Source of the DNA: Rickettsiales bacterium
GTDB taxonomy: Bacteria > Pseudomonadota > Alphaproteobacteria > Rickettsiales > Rickettsiaceae
Length of the DNA: 64,000 bases
Reading direction: 5' to 3'
NCBI GenBank assembly: GCA_947454145.1
Contig: CANGIW010000001.1
Location: 1 to 64,000 of the forward strand
This document shows positions 1 through 9,386 of this stretch, piece by piece (the stretch's first letter is position 1; each line of letters starts with the position of its first letter). The notes under the pieces are model-generated. The model saw nothing but the letters and a program-made list of their open reading frames with translations, searched no databases and was not told where the DNA came from. The translations under genes and the position numbers were made by a program.

Positions 1-49
1 ATAAATCGCAAGACTTAATATGAATATTATTAGATTGATATTTTAAATA

Positions 50-126
<77 letters not shown>

Positions 127-358
127 TTATAAAAAAGGCCACCACCGAGTGTAATAAGAATATTGTGTTTTTTAAGAAGTCTAAACAAAGAGTGTGGTAT
201 ATGCAAAGTTAATCTAGCTTTTGACTTTAGTCTAAAATATCTGCATCTTATTTTTGACCATAGTTAAGTTTTTTGTTTACTAAAAATTGCGCTTATTATT
301 AATAAATAATAACCCAAAAAGTAAAAAGCTCTTCAGTAGTAATTTCAATAGCTTATGA

Positions 359-952
359 TTATGGAGTTTTAGCTGCTTCTTTTTCAGCCTTACTGACTTT
401 ACCAATCATTGTAGCTATTACTTGCTCTGGTTTTTCTAAAAGAGTACATCCTTCTGGAAAAGTAATGTCGGAAGCTTTAAGTTTTTGACCTATAGCCATT
501 TCAATAACATCAACAACCAAATATTTAGGAATATTATCAGATTTACAAGAAACTTTTAACTTACGCTTAATAATATTAAAGAAACCACCACGCTTTACAC
601 CCAAGGCTTTTTCTTTGCCATCGTATAAAACAGGCATAAGTAGCTCATGATTATTTTCTTTTACATAGGTAAAATCAATATTACTTACCATATCTGTTAA
701 AGGGTTTAAAGAAACTTCAGTAGCAATAGCCTTATATTTAGTACCTTCTATATCTATATGAAAAACAGTAGATGTAAAATATTTTGCACGATATAAAACA
801 TTAACCTCTTTGGACGAAAGAGTTATAAAGAATTGAGTTTTATCTTTTCCGTAAATTGAAGCTATAACTCTATTAGCACGTCTTGCTTCTCTGGCACTAC
901 CAGTACCTAGTTTCTCTCGCTTTTCAGCGTATAACACGTTCATTTCCGACAT
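359..952 (-). CDS. rplY: 50S ribosomal protein L25/general stress protein Ctc
   Basis: Binds 5S rRNA in the large ribosomal subunit. The 197-residue protein has the two-domain form: an N-terminal L25 beta-barrel (about residues 5-95, with the GTGSAREARR and IYG segments) and a C-terminal TL5/CTC-type domain (about 100-185). The length suits the long alphaproteobacterial form rather than the ~95-residue E. coli form. A short AAGG-type ribosome site precedes the ATG by about 8 bases. It is monocistronic, with spacers on both sides. In Rickettsia this gene often lies near pth; here pth is 43 kb away. Confidence 0.93.
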   Translation of the reverse strand: MSEMNVLYAEKREKLGTGSAREARRANRVIASIYGKDKTQFFITLSSKEVNVLYRAKYFTSTVFHIDIEGTKYKAIATEVSLNPLTDMVSNIDFTYVKENNHELLMPVLYDGKEKALGVKRGGFFNIIKRKLKVSCKSDNIPKYLVVDVIEMAIGQKLKASDITFPEGCTLLEKPEQVIATMIGKVSKAEKEAAKTP

Positions 953-1294
953 ATATGTTTACCTTTTTGTTATATAAAAAACATTCACTATTCAAAGCCT
1001 AAAAGACCAATTCATAATTAATTTTTTTTCTTAATATAAATAGTATTTAACTTCGTTATTTTTAGCCTACATTGTGACTTTTTTAAAAAGTCTACCTCTT
1101 TTTTCGTGGGATAACAAGATATTTTTTAGTCTATAGTAATATTTTATTATTTAAAGAGTATAAGTGATAAAGAACAAGACAAAAAATTAAAAACTTCAAC
1201 GAATTTATATCTGGATAAAAAAATTCAATGATTGTATAGTTAAATATGGTTAAAAAGATCGATATTGTATAATTATTTTTTGATTACTTATTTT
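953..1294. other. intergenic region with a short perfect inverted repeat
   Basis: AT-rich spacer between divergent rplY and the acetyltransferase gene. No ORF or RNA gene was recognised. A perfect palindrome lies at 1076-1092 (GACTTTTT, T, AAAAAGTC). It could be an operator or transcript hairpin, but nothing ties it to either neighbour. Confidence 0.3.
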
Positions 1295-1849
1295 ATGAAG
1301 ACAAGTTTTTTTGATTATTTTCCTATATTGCAGCCAGAAGATAACATAATATTAAGGCAAATAACTACTGCAGATGCTAAGGATTATTTCGAATATATGA
1401 ATAATGCACAGGTTGCCAAATATCTTTCAGGAACTAATCTACCACATTCTTTAGAGCATTCAATTAGTGAACTACAATATTGGTCTAGTGTATTCTCTTC
1501 TCGGAGAAGTATTTATTGGGGTATAGCGTTAAAAGATTCAAACAAGCTAATAGGTACTACTGGATTTAATAATTTGTGGAGGACACATGCTAGGGCAGAC
1601 TTGAGCTATGATCTTAATTTTGATTATTGGGGCTTAGGTATTATGCATAGAAGCTTAGAGAATATTTTGGATTTTGCTAAAAATGAAATGGGTGTACTTA
1701 GGGTTCAAGCTTCTACAGTTGTTTCTAACGATAGATCCTTTAAACTTTTAACCAAATTAGGTTTTGAGCAAGAGGGGATAATGCGTAAATATGAATATTT
1801 ACATGAGGAATATCAAGATGCTAGGTTGTTATCAAAAATTTTAATTTAA
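1295..1849 (+). CDS. GNAT family N-acetyltransferase (RimJ/RimL type)
   Basis: Likely transfers acetyl from acetyl-CoA to an amino group of a protein or small molecule. The fold shows the GNAT order: an N-terminal ILRQITTADA strand, the central GTTGFNNLW segment, acetyl-CoA-binding loop region DYWGLGIMHRSL, and a C-terminal NDRSFKLLTKLGFEQEG segment typical of the ribosomal-protein acetyltransferase branch. An in-frame TTG at 1265 would add ten hydrophobic residues; I chose the ATG at 1295, though neither start has a good ribosome site. It is followed 18 bases later by the ZnuA-like gene on the same strand. The substrate cannot be read from sequence. Confidence 0.8.
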   Translation: MKTSFFDYFPILQPEDNIILRQITTADAKDYFEYMNNAQVAKYLSGTNLPHSLEHSISELQYWSSVFSSRRSIYWGIALKDSNKLIGTTGFNNLWRTHARADLSYDLNFDYWGLGIMHRSLENILDFAKNEMGVLRVQASTVVSNDRSFKLLTKLGFEQEGIMRKYEYLHEEYQDARLLSKILI

Positions 1850-1867
1850 GAAATACGTATTTGAATT

Positions 1868-2722
1868 ATGAAATTAATAAGATTTTTTATCACTTTAATA
1901 ATTTTAAGTTTGAGCTTTCAAATTTGTGCAAAAACAAAACAACTAAGTGTAGTTACAAGTTCTTCGCCAATAGCCTCAATTTTTTATATGGTTTTAGGGG
2001 ATATTGGTACAGTTGAATATTTAGCAAAAAGCCATGGCTGTTCTCATGATTATCATATGAAACCAAGTCAATTAAATTTGCTTAAAAATGCAGATATTAT
2101 AGCCTATATAGATGATAATTTTGACGGTTTTATCATCCAAAATGTTCAACAAAATTCAGCTTATATATTGAAATTTAGTAAACTACCTTTAGAATTAATA
2201 AAAAATGAAAATGGCTTAGTGAATTGGCATATATGGTTAAAAATAAAAAATGTACGCTTAATACTAGACGAAATATTAAATATTTTAGTCAAAACATCTC
2301 CTCAACACACGGAGCAATTCGTAAGTAATTATCAAAAAGCGCTAAAAAATCTAGAATTAATAGAAAGGCGTATTGAAAACCTAGGTGAAACAAAAAATAT
2401 TTTATTATTAGGTGAAAGTTTAGAATATTTGTTTGATAACTTCAAAACAGCTACTGATAAAAAGTTTTTGGGTAATAAACAGCCAACCTTGAAATATATT
2501 AATGATATTAGAGAGAGTTTTTCTAATAGCAGCAAGATATGTTTAGTTTTAGATGCACAGCATCAGTCAGAAAAATATTATACCGATATATTGAATGATT
2601 CAAAGGTAAAAATAGTAGCTTTAAATGCTGAAAATTGGTTGTTTGAAAAAGATTTAGATAAGCAACAGCTTTACTATGGTGAATTTCAACTTATGTTAAA
2701 TTCTATAATGTCTTGCTTTTGA
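1868..2722 (+). CDS. zinc/manganese ABC transporter substrate-binding protein (ZnuA-like)
   Basis: Periplasmic metal-binding protein of the cluster 9 (A-I) family that would deliver Zn(II) or Mn(II) to an ABC permease. The 284-residue protein starts with a signal peptide (1-21) and keeps likely metal ligands: His60 and His63 in HDYHMKPSQ, and His121 in NWHIWL, matching the family DPHxWL motif. It lacks the His/Asp-rich loop of classical ZnuA. No permease or ATPase gene is nearby, so the transporter must be completed elsewhere, as is usual in Rickettsia. Probably co-transcribed with the acetyltransferase. Confidence 0.82.
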   Translation: MKLIRFFITLIILSLSFQICAKTKQLSVVTSSSPIASIFYMVLGDIGTVEYLAKSHGCSHDYHMKPSQLNLLKNADIIAYIDDNFDGFIIQNVQQNSAYILKFSKLPLELIKNENGLVNWHIWLKIKNVRLILDEILNILVKTSPQHTEQFVSNYQKALKNLELIERRIENLGETKNILLLGESLEYLFDNFKTATDKKFLGNKQPTLKYINDIRESFSNSSKICLVLDAQHQSEKYYTDILNDSKVKIVALNAENWLFEKDLDKQQLYYGEFQLMLNSIMSCF

Positions 2723-2741
2723 TTTTATTTAGTAATGTTAC

Positions 2742-2779
2742 TACATATCTTCTAACTTTTTGAAGTAGGCAGATATGTA
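2742..2779. terminator. possible bidirectional hairpin between convergent genes
   Basis: A 9-bp inverted repeat (TACATATCT at 2742-2750, AGATATGTA at 2771-2779) with an inner CTTC/GAAG pairing lies between the convergent ZnuA-like and 167-aa genes. No clean U-tract follows on either strand, so terminator function is inferred from position. Confidence 0.35.
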
Positions 2780-2802
2780 AAAACATATATATTGTAAAAC
2801 TT

Positions 2803-3306
2803 TTATTCTAAACCAACGCACACAGTATCATGATTTATCGCATTGACTGCATTTAATTCTTCAAAACTATCAATATTTAAATATTTTTTTAGAATTTCTC
2901 TAGATGATATGATTATATCTATTCCTTTTGATGTTATGATGTTATTATCTATACAAATATTTTGGGGAATTTCTCTTTGTTCAGAATCTGTGCCCTCATA
3001 AAAGCCAGAATTCAATAAATAGTTCAGTAATTTAGATTTTTCATGATCATTTAAACATAATGATTTTAACCAGACTATTAAAAAATTAAGACCATCAAAT
3101 CTACCATAAGGTTTTTTGTATATTTCTTCAAAATCTATACCAATAGAATTTTTTATATCACTATACCATTTTGCATCACTTATAGCTGATTGTGGATATA
3201 GGGTTCTTGTTATCATGGCTAAAATATCATGGTTATATAAATGTTCACCCCTCATTGCATTACAAACTTGATCTTGGTTTGCATCATCTTCTTTGTCTCT
3301 AAGCAT
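2803..3306 (-). CDS. hypothetical protein, 167 aa
   Basis: Not recognised. The 167-residue product is soluble, mildly acidic and has no signal peptide or membrane segment. It begins MLRDKEDDANQDQVCNAMRG and contains a mixed helix-rich middle (DFEEIYKKPYGRFDG, then LNFLIVWLKSLCLNDHEKSK). It is a good-length ORF between convergent znuA-like and divergent pdhB, with an ATG but no clear ribosome site. It may be lineage-specific. Confidence 0.55.
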   Translation of the reverse strand: MLRDKEDDANQDQVCNAMRGEHLYNHDILAMITRTLYPQSAISDAKWYSDIKNSIGIDFEEIYKKPYGRFDGLNFLIVWLKSLCLNDHEKSKLLNYLLNSGFYEGTDSEQREIPQNICIDNNIITSKGIDIIISSREILKKYLNIDSFEELNAVNAINHDTVCVGLE

Positions 3307-3611
3307 ATTGTTTAATCATATAATATAATTTTATGGCAAGTATTTTTCAGCAACATAATGATCGCATCAAAATTGTATTATGTTGATAAAATATTAATAA
3401 TATATAAATCATAAATAGTTGCAACTAACAACTAATTTAATCATAATATTTCTAGTTAATATATAGGTTTATTTATTATTGTGAGCAATAAATAAGCTTT
3501 ACTTAGATGAATTTAAGATGAATTTATGGTATTATTTGACTAACATCAAAATTTCGGCTAATACATTAGTAGAATTTATTAAATAACCAATAACAAATTG
3601 AGTATGAGAGT
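3307..3611. promoter_or_regulatory. divergent intergenic region upstream of pdhB, with inverted repeat
   Basis: 305 bases between the divergent 167-aa gene and pdhB. A 9-bp inverted repeat with a 17-base loop sits at 3351-3385 (CAACATAAT / ATTATGTTG). A TTGACT hexamer at 3537-3542 resembles a -35 box, but the matching -10 is weak. The short direct repeat GATGAATTTA occurs twice near 3508-3528. Regulatory function is inferred. Confidence 0.3.
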
Positions 3612-4595
3612 ATGAAAAAAATCACTGTAAGGGAAGCAATAAGAGACGCTATAGCTGAAGAAATGAGATTAGATGAAAAGGTTTTTGTTATAGGTGAAGA
3701 GGTAGCAGAATATCAAGGTGCTTATAAGGTTACACAAGGATTACTACAAGAGTTTGGAGCAAAACGTATTATAGATACACCAATCACAGAACATGGTTTT
3801 GCTGGTTTGGCCGTAGGTTCTGCTTTTTCGGGTTTAAAACCTATTGTAGAATTTATGACTTTTAATTTTGCTATGCAAGCAATTGACCAAATAGTAAATT
3901 CAGCTGCCAAAACATTATACATGTCTGGAGGAAGTATTACATGCCCTATAGTTTTTCGTGGTCCAAATGGCGCAGCAGCAAGAGTTGCAGCACAACATAG
4001 CCAAAATTATGCTGCTTGGTATGGGCATATCCCTGGATTAAAGGTTGTAGCCCCTTATTCTGCTCAAGATGCAAAAGGGCTTTTAAAAGCGGCAATACGT
4101 GATCCTAACCCGGTAATTTTTTTAGAAAATGAGATATTATATGGGCAAAGTTTTGATATAGCAGATGAAGTTGAACCAATAGAAATAGGCAAGGCAAATA
4201 TAGTCAAGACTGGTAAAGATATTACTATTGTTACTTTTTCCTTACAAGTACAAATGGCTATAGAAGCCTCAGTGCTTTTGCAAAAAGAACATAATATTTC
4301 CTGCGAAATAATAGATTTGCGTACTATTAAGCCTTTAGACTTAGATACTATAATTTCTTCTGTAAAAAAAACTAATCGTTTAGTTGTAGTAGAAGAAGGG
4401 TGGTATTTTGCCGGCATCGGTGCAACTATTGCAGGACTTCTTATGGACAATGCTTTTGACTATCTTGACGCACCAGTTAAATTTGTGCATGCTAAGGATG
4501 TGCCTTTGCCGTACGCGCATAATTTAGAAAAATTAGCATTACCATCAGTTGCAGATATAGTTTTAGCTGCCAAATCTGCTTGCTATAAAAGTTAA
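3612..4595 (+). CDS. pdhB: pyruvate dehydrogenase E1 component, beta subunit
   Basis: Beta subunit of heterotetrameric E1, which decarboxylates pyruvate with thiamine diphosphate and acetylates the E2 lipoyl group. The 327-residue length is full. Hallmarks include an early [12 protein letters not shown] segment, [16 protein letters not shown], the [16 protein letters not shown] helix, and a C-terminal transketolase domain with VVVEEGW. The start ATG follows GAGAGTATG. It lies 42 bases before pdhC, so the two form an operon. pdhA, usually directly upstream in alphaproteobacteria including Rickettsia, is absent here. Confidence 0.95.
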   Translation: MKKITVREAIRDAIAEEMRLDEKVFVIGEEVAEYQGAYKVTQGLLQEFGAKRIIDTPITEHGFAGLAVGSAFSGLKPIVEFMTFNFAMQAIDQIVNSAAKTLYMSGGSITCPIVFRGPNGAAARVAAQHSQNYAAWYGHIPGLKVVAPYSAQDAKGLLKAAIRDPNPVIFLENEILYGQSFDIADEVEPIEIGKANIVKTGKDITIVTFSLQVQMAIEASVLLQKEHNISCEIIDLRTIKPLDLDTIISSVKKTNRLVVVEEGWYFAGIGATIAGLLMDNAFDYLDAPVKFVHAKDVPLPYAHNLEKLALPSVADIVLAAKSACYKS

Positions 4596-4637
4596 AAACA
4601 TTAAAAATAATAAACGAATAAAAATTAGATTTTAATT

Positions 4638-5864
4638 ATGCCAATAGAAATTTTGATGCCAGCACTCTCTCCAACAATGGAACATGGAAATCTTGCCAAA
4701 TGGCTAAAAAAAGAAGGTGATGTGGTTAAAATAGGAGATGTGATAGCTGAAATTGAAACCGATAAAGCTACTATGGAGTTAGAATCCATAGAAGAGGGGG
4801 TTTTAGGTAAAATATTTGTTCCTAGTGGAAGCCAAGAAGTAAAGGTAAAAACATTAATCGCTTTATTGTTTAACAAAGGGGAAGATGCAAACGTGATTTC
4901 CCATTATAATTCGTCAACACATGAACCAGCAAAAATTGAGTTAAATTCAGAAAGCACGCAAGGAGTTATTAAAGATATTGCAGCAAATATTTCAAATTTA
5001 GAAGCTAATGAGAAAAAATTTGCTTCACCACTAGCTCGTAGAATTGCACAACAGGCGGATATAGATATTTCTAATATTATTGGTTCTGGTCCTAATGGTA
5101 GAGTAATAAAATGTGATGTAGAAAATATAATAGAAAATAAAAAATTTACACCTATAATAAATTTACACAATACGACGCCAGAAGTAATTTCAAAAAAACC
5201 GCATAGCAATATGCGCAAAGTAATTGCAGCAAGACTTTCGGAATCAAAACAAACGGTACCACATTTTTATCTCACTAAGGAATGTAATTTAGACAAATTA
5301 ATGAAGCTAAGGCAAGAAGTTAATGAAAATATCGAAGGTAAAATTTCAATAAATGACTTTATAATAAAAGCTTGCGCAATTGCTCTAAAAAAAATACCAC
5401 AAGTGAATGCTAGCTGGGGTAGTGATGCAATGGTTATATATAATAACGTAGATATTTCTGTAGCAGTATCTATTGATGATGGCTTAGTAACACCAATTAT
5501 AAGAGATGCTGATAAAAAATCTGTGACTGAAATTTCTAAACAAATGAAACAATTAGCAGAAAAAGCTAGATCTGGTAAATTAATACCCGAAGATTATCAG
5601 GGTGGTGGTTTTACCATATCTAATATGGGCATGTATGGTATTAAATCTTTTAGCGCTATAATAAATCCGCCACAAAGCTGCATTTTAGCTATAGGATCTT
5701 CAGAAAAAAGAGCTATAGTAGATGATAAGGATAATATAAAAATCGCTAATATAGTAAGTGTAACCTTATCATGCGACCATAGAGTAGTGGACGGAACCTT
5801 GGCTGCAAAGTGGGTGAAAGAATTTGCTGATAATATAGAAAATCCTATACAGCTTCTGCTATAA
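4638..5864 (+). CDS. pdhC: dihydrolipoamide acetyltransferase, pyruvate dehydrogenase E2
   Basis: E2 core of pyruvate dehydrogenase: passes the acetyl group from lipoyl-lysine to CoA. The 408-residue protein has one N-terminal lipoyl domain (1-80, lipoylated Lys in ETDKATMELE), an Ala/Ser-poor linker, an E3/E1-binding domain (about 130-165, FASPLARRIAQQ and GSGPNGRVIKCD) and a C-terminal catalytic domain (190-408) with the HRVVDG active-site motif. The linker lacks the usual Ala-Pro composition, reflecting AT bias. The lipoate it needs is made by lipA at 7.8 kb. Confidence 0.95.
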   Translation: MPIEILMPALSPTMEHGNLAKWLKKEGDVVKIGDVIAEIETDKATMELESIEEGVLGKIFVPSGSQEVKVKTLIALLFNKGEDANVISHYNSSTHEPAKIELNSESTQGVIKDIAANISNLEANEKKFASPLARRIAQQADIDISNIIGSGPNGRVIKCDVENIIENKKFTPIINLHNTTPEVISKKPHSNMRKVIAARLSESKQTVPHFYLTKECNLDKLMKLRQEVNENIEGKISINDFIIKACAIALKKIPQVNASWGSDAMVIYNNVDISVAVSIDDGLVTPIIRDADKKSVTEISKQMKQLAEKARSGKLIPEDYQGGGFTISNMGMYGIKSFSAIINPPQSCILAIGSSEKRAIVDDKDNIKIANIVSVTLSCDHRVVDGTLAAKWVKEFADNIENPIQLLL

Positions 5865-5891
5865 AATTCAACATCCTAATTTTTACTTTTT

Positions 5892-5917
5892 ATCAACCTG
5901 AGTTCTAATAGGTTGAT
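5892..5917. terminator. hairpin after pdhC, possible terminator
   Basis: An 8-bp perfect stem (ATCAACCT / AGGTTGAT) with a 10-base loop starts 28 bases past the pdhC stop. It lacks a trailing U-run, so it is at best a weak intrinsic terminator; it could also be an mRNA-stabilising hairpin. Confidence 0.4.
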
Positions 5918-5979
5918 GAAGAGATCTAATCTAATCTAGTCTAACGCAATATATTTATTGTTACCCGCTAAAAAATCAT

Positions 5980-7101
5980 ATGAAAATTATATATTTAGAT
6001 AATAATGCTACAACATATGTGCTACAAGAAGTACAGGAAGTAATGTGTGAGCTGTTGAAAATGCCACTTAATGCTTCATCGGTGCATTTTATAGGCAGAA
6101 AGGCAAAATACTTTAAAGAGCAGGCTAAAATGCAAATTTTAGATATGTTATCTCTTGATTCAAAGCTATATAACCTAGTTTTCACATCTTCTGGAACTGA
6201 GGCCAATAATTTAGTTATGAAGAATTTTTATCAGCATAATATTATTATCTCCGCTTTAGAGCACCCTTCTATATATAATCATATAAAATTTAATAATAAT
6301 ATTAGCGTTTGTAAAGTTAATTCCAAAGGCTTAATTGATATGGCTGAGTTAGAGATGAATTTACAGAAATCTCAAAAATCTAAAACTCTTGTATCTATTA
6401 TGATTGCCAATAATGAAACTGGTTTAGTACAGCCATTGGGAGAAATATCAAAATTAGTGCATAATTATGGAGCAATATTATATAGCGACTGTTGCCAATA
6501 TCCAGGAAAATGTTACGGTGATTTAAATAGCCTAGACTTGGATATATTATCTATTTCAGGCCATAAATTTGGTGCATCTCTAGGTGTTGCTGCATTAATT
6601 TTCAAAAAAGATGTATATCTTGAGCCTCAGCATATAGGTGGCGGTCAAGAATACGGACTGAGAAGTGGTACTGAAAATATTCCAGCTATTACTGGAATGG
6701 GTGTAGCTGCTAATTGGTTTATGAAGAATGATTATCGTACTTCAATAGCTTTTCTTCGTGATATGCTGGAGAATAAAATTTTAGAATATAGCCGGGGTAG
6801 TGCAGAGTTCATTGGAAAAAACAGTGAGCGTTTAGTTAACACTTCAATGGTCATTATGCCGAATGTAGCTTCCAATAGCCAATTAATTAAATTTGACCTC
6901 GAAGGCTTTGCTATTAGCGCTGGATCAGCTTGTTCCTCCGGTAAAATTGGTGATTTTAGAATATTAAAGTCTATGGGTTATCCTGACGAAAAAGCTAAAA
7001 ATGCTATAAGAGTTAGCTTATCTCATAATAATACACTAGAAGAAGTTGTAGCTTTTGCAAAATCGTGGGGTAAGCTTTTTAGCGCACATAACACTGTCTA
7101 A
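5980..7101 (+). CDS. cysteine desulfurase (NifS/IscS-like)
   Basis: PLP enzyme that removes sulfur from cysteine for Fe-S clusters or tRNA thiolation. Key residues: IYLDNNATT at the N-terminus, His95 that stacks on PLP, Lys196 in SGHKFGA as the Schiff-base lysine, and Cys318 in SAGSACSSGKIG as the persulfide cysteine. At 373 residues it is slightly shorter than IscS (~404) and resembles the second, NifS-like copy that Rickettsia carries beside iscS. No iscU or iscS is adjacent. ATG at 5980; it ends 11 bases from convergent trmB. Confidence 0.9.
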   Translation: MKIIYLDNNATTYVLQEVQEVMCELLKMPLNASSVHFIGRKAKYFKEQAKMQILDMLSLDSKLYNLVFTSSGTEANNLVMKNFYQHNIIISALEHPSIYNHIKFNNNISVCKVNSKGLIDMAELEMNLQKSQKSKTLVSIMIANNETGLVQPLGEISKLVHNYGAILYSDCCQYPGKCYGDLNSLDLDILSISGHKFGASLGVAALIFKKDVYLEPQHIGGGQEYGLRSGTENIPAITGMGVAANWFMKNDYRTSIAFLRDMLENKILEYSRGSAEFIGKNSERLVNTSMVIMPNVASNSQLIKFDLEGFAISAGSACSSGKIGDFRILKSMGYPDEKAKNAIRVSLSHNNTLEEVVAFAKSWGKLFSAHNTV

Positions 7102-7112
7102 AAAAATATTGT

Positions 7113-7769
7113 CTACTCAAATATTTGGATGAATGAAACTTTTCTGCCAGCATCAATTGCTTTTTGGTGATATCTGGTTGTGATATAATTATCAAAAACT
7201 ACATTTTCTGAAATTACATATTTTATTTTTAATAGATCACAATCATTTACAACATTCTCTACATAATTTTCTATATCTGAAGCAAAATATATACTAGCTG
7301 AGTTAGTAAGCTTAAAGAGCAATTTTTCTATACGATGCAGTTGTAAAAAACGTCTTTTATGATGTCTTTTCTTTGTCCAAGGGTCTGAAAAGAGTAAAAA
7401 TATACCAGAACAGGATTTATCTGGTAAAGAATTAATTAGTATGTCTGCGTCATCCGGCCAAACTAAGATATTTTTTATCTTTAGCCTTTCAATTTCAGCA
7501 ACGAGTGCAATTACGCCCTCGTAAAAAACTTCACAACCTATATAAAGCTTATTTTTATTATTCAAAGCTTGTTGTATTATATTTTCGCCTTTACCAAAAC
7601 CAATTTCGATAGTAGGGCATTGTTTTGCTACTTCAGATATAGATTCTGTAAGTAATAAATATTTAGGTACTAAATTATCCTTAATGTTTTGTTTTGTTGG
7701 GGATAATTTTCTCCCAGCTCTTTTGGCGAAGGTTTTAATGGTATAATTTTTGAGATCAGTAGAATACAT
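7113..7769 (-). CDS. trmB: tRNA (guanine-N7-)-methyltransferase
   Basis: Methylates G46 in the variable loop of tRNAs using S-adenosylmethionine. The SAM-binding motif PTIEIGFGKGENI, the acidic DADILINSLPDKS segment and the signature FSDPWTKKRHHKRR are all visible. An in-frame GTG lies nine bases upstream at 7778, but the ATG at 7769 is preferred. It is followed by lipA upstream on the same strand, with about 20 bases between them. Confidence 0.93.
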   Translation of the reverse strand: MYSTDLKNYTIKTFAKRAGRKLSPTKQNIKDNLVPKYLLLTESISEVAKQCPTIEIGFGKGENIIQQALNNKNKLYIGCEVFYEGVIALVAEIERLKIKNILVWPDDADILINSLPDKSCSGIFLLFSDPWTKKRHHKRRFLQLHRIEKLLFKLTNSASIYFASDIENYVENVVNDCDLLKIKYVISENVVFDNYITTRYHQKAIDAGRKVSFIQIFE

Positions 7770-7791
7770 AACGGTCACAAAAATCAGTTAA

Positions 7792-8709
7792 TTAACAACT
7801 TATTTGTTTCTTTTGAGCTTTTGCTGCTTTCAATTTAGCAAAATCTTCATCAGCCATATAAGAAGAACGTGTTAGTGGACTGGCTGAAACCATTAAAAAT
7901 CCTTTGGCGCGAGCTAATTTTTCATAGTGACGAAATTCATCTGGCGTAACATAACGTTCTAATTTTGCGTGACGTGGGGTTGGTTGTAAATATTGCCCTA
8001 TAGTAATAAAATCTACATTAGCTGCACGTAAATCATCCATAACTTGAGAAATTTCTTCAACAGTTTCTCCTAGACCAACCATCAAACCAGATTTAGTAAA
8101 AATATCTTCAGATAACTCTTTTACTTTAGACAATAAATTGAGAGAATGAAAATATCTAGCACCTGGTCTTATAGATGCATAAAGTCTAGGAACAGTTTCT
8201 ACGTTATGATTATAAACATCTGGTCTAGCGGATACAACTATTTCTATAGAACCTGATTTACGAAGAAAGTCTGGAGTTAAAACCTCTATAGTAATTTGAT
8301 CGTTAATTTTCCTGATTTCGTTGATAGATTGAGCAAAATGCTCAGCACCGCCATCATCCAAATCATCTCTATCTACAGAAGTGATAACAACATGTTTTAA
8401 ACCCAACTCTTTTACAGCTGTTGCTAATCTTTGTGGTTCATGAGGATCAAGTTTATCTGGTTTACCAGTAGCAACATTACAAAATCTACATGCTCTGGTG
8501 CAAACAGAACCTAAAATCATTACAGTAGCATGTTTTTTGCTCCAACATTCACCTATATTGGGGCAAGCTGCTTCTTGACATACTGTATTAAGTTTAGCAT
8601 TTTTAATAAGCTCAGCTGTTGCTAAATATTCTTTAGAGGTAGGAGCTTTAACCTTAATCCATTCAGGTCTTATCAAGACTATATTATTTGACTGATTTGC
8701 CGTTGTCAT
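7792..8709 (-). CDS. lipA: lipoyl synthase
   Basis: Radical SAM enzyme that inserts two sulfurs into protein-bound octanoyl groups, producing lipoyl cofactors for the E2 subunits encoded here by pdhC. Both Fe-S cluster motifs are intact: the auxiliary cluster [12 protein letters not shown] (CX4CX5C) and the radical [11 protein letters not shown] (CX3CX2C), plus the C-terminal SPLTRSSY motif that ligates the auxiliary cluster. An in-frame TTG at 8733 could add eight residues; I chose the ATG at 8709. Upstream lies the Tim44-like gene on the same strand. Confidence 0.95.
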   Translation of the reverse strand: MTTANQSNNIVLIRPEWIKVKAPTSKEYLATAELIKNAKLNTVCQEAACPNIGECWSKKHATVMILGSVCTRACRFCNVATGKPDKLDPHEPQRLATAVKELGLKHVVITSVDRDDLDDGGAEHFAQSINEIRKINDQITIEVLTPDFLRKSGSIEIVVSARPDVYNHNVETVPRLYASIRPGARYFHSLNLLSKVKELSEDIFTKSGLMVGLGETVEEISQVMDDLRAANVDFITIGQYLQPTPRHAKLERYVTPDEFRHYEKLARAKGFLMVSASPLTRSSYMADEDFAKLKAAKAQKKQISC

Positions 8710-8741
8710 ATTTATATTTTTTTGATTACTCAACGGTTTGT

Positions 8742-9359
8742 TTAGTCTATGTTAGCCAAATGCCATTCCTTAGATTGGCTATTTAAATTTTTGGTGAATA
8801 TCCATTCTTCAATAATATTACTATTTTCAATTTTATTTGCAAAAGCAAGTTTAATGAAAGCAGTATTTACAAAAAAGTAGATATCTGATATTAAAAGAGT
8901 ATATTTATTGATGTCCTCAACTTTTATATCGCCTGCACCGTATCTTTCTTTAAATTGATTCAAATATCTTTTATCCACAAGCATAGCAAGCATTACATCA
9001 TTACTGTTACGAGCAGAATTTGCTATCATATTTACTGCTTGTTTAGCGCTTTCTATAAAACTTGTTAAATTAAAATTACCCTGAAATTTTTCTTTTAATT
9101 CGTTAACTCTAGCTGTTATATGCTCCAGATTATTTGGTAGGGCAATTTTCTCCAAAAATTTAGCTTCAGCAGGCGTTTGACTTATAGCTTGAGGTTCTAG
9201 CAATATAGCAGAATCAGAAATATCCTTCATTGCACCTTTTTTTGAAGTATTTTTCCAATTATTGTTATCATCAACTTCGCCTATAGTAGAAAAAAGCTTT
9301 TTTAAAATAAAGGCAGTTACAGCCGTCAATATTATAAATTCTAAAATCTTATATGACAC
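8742..9359 (-). CDS. Tim44-like domain protein, membrane anchored
   Basis: The 205-residue protein has one N-terminal membrane segment (about 5-25), a low-complexity linker, and a Tim44/TimA-like domain (about 75-205) with the [13 protein letters not shown] start, [13 protein letters not shown], and the closing [18 protein letters not shown] typical of the family. Mitochondrial Tim44 is a translocase scaffold; bacterial homologues are inner-membrane proteins whose exact role is unsettled, and Rickettsia has one. It starts at GTG. It precedes lipA on the same strand and probably shares its transcript. Confidence 0.8.
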   Translation of the reverse strand: MSYKILEFIILTAVTAFILKKLFSTIGEVDDNNNWKNTSKKGAMKDISDSAILLEPQAISQTPAEAKFLEKIALPNNLEHITARVNELKEKFQGNFNLTSFIESAKQAVNMIANSARNSNDVMLAMLVDKRYLNQFKERYGAGDIKVEDINKYTLLISDIYFFVNTAFIKLAFANKIENSNIIEEWIFTKNLNSQSKEWHLANID

Positions 9360-9386
9360 TTTTTTTTGATATATTTAAATTATTAA

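Noticed and set aside
222-231. GACTTTAGTC palindrome between tRNA-Ile and rplY
   Set aside because: Only 10 bases; expected by chance in AT-rich DNA.
4064-4450. 128-codon antisense frame in pdhB
   Set aside because: Shadow of a clearly conserved gene.
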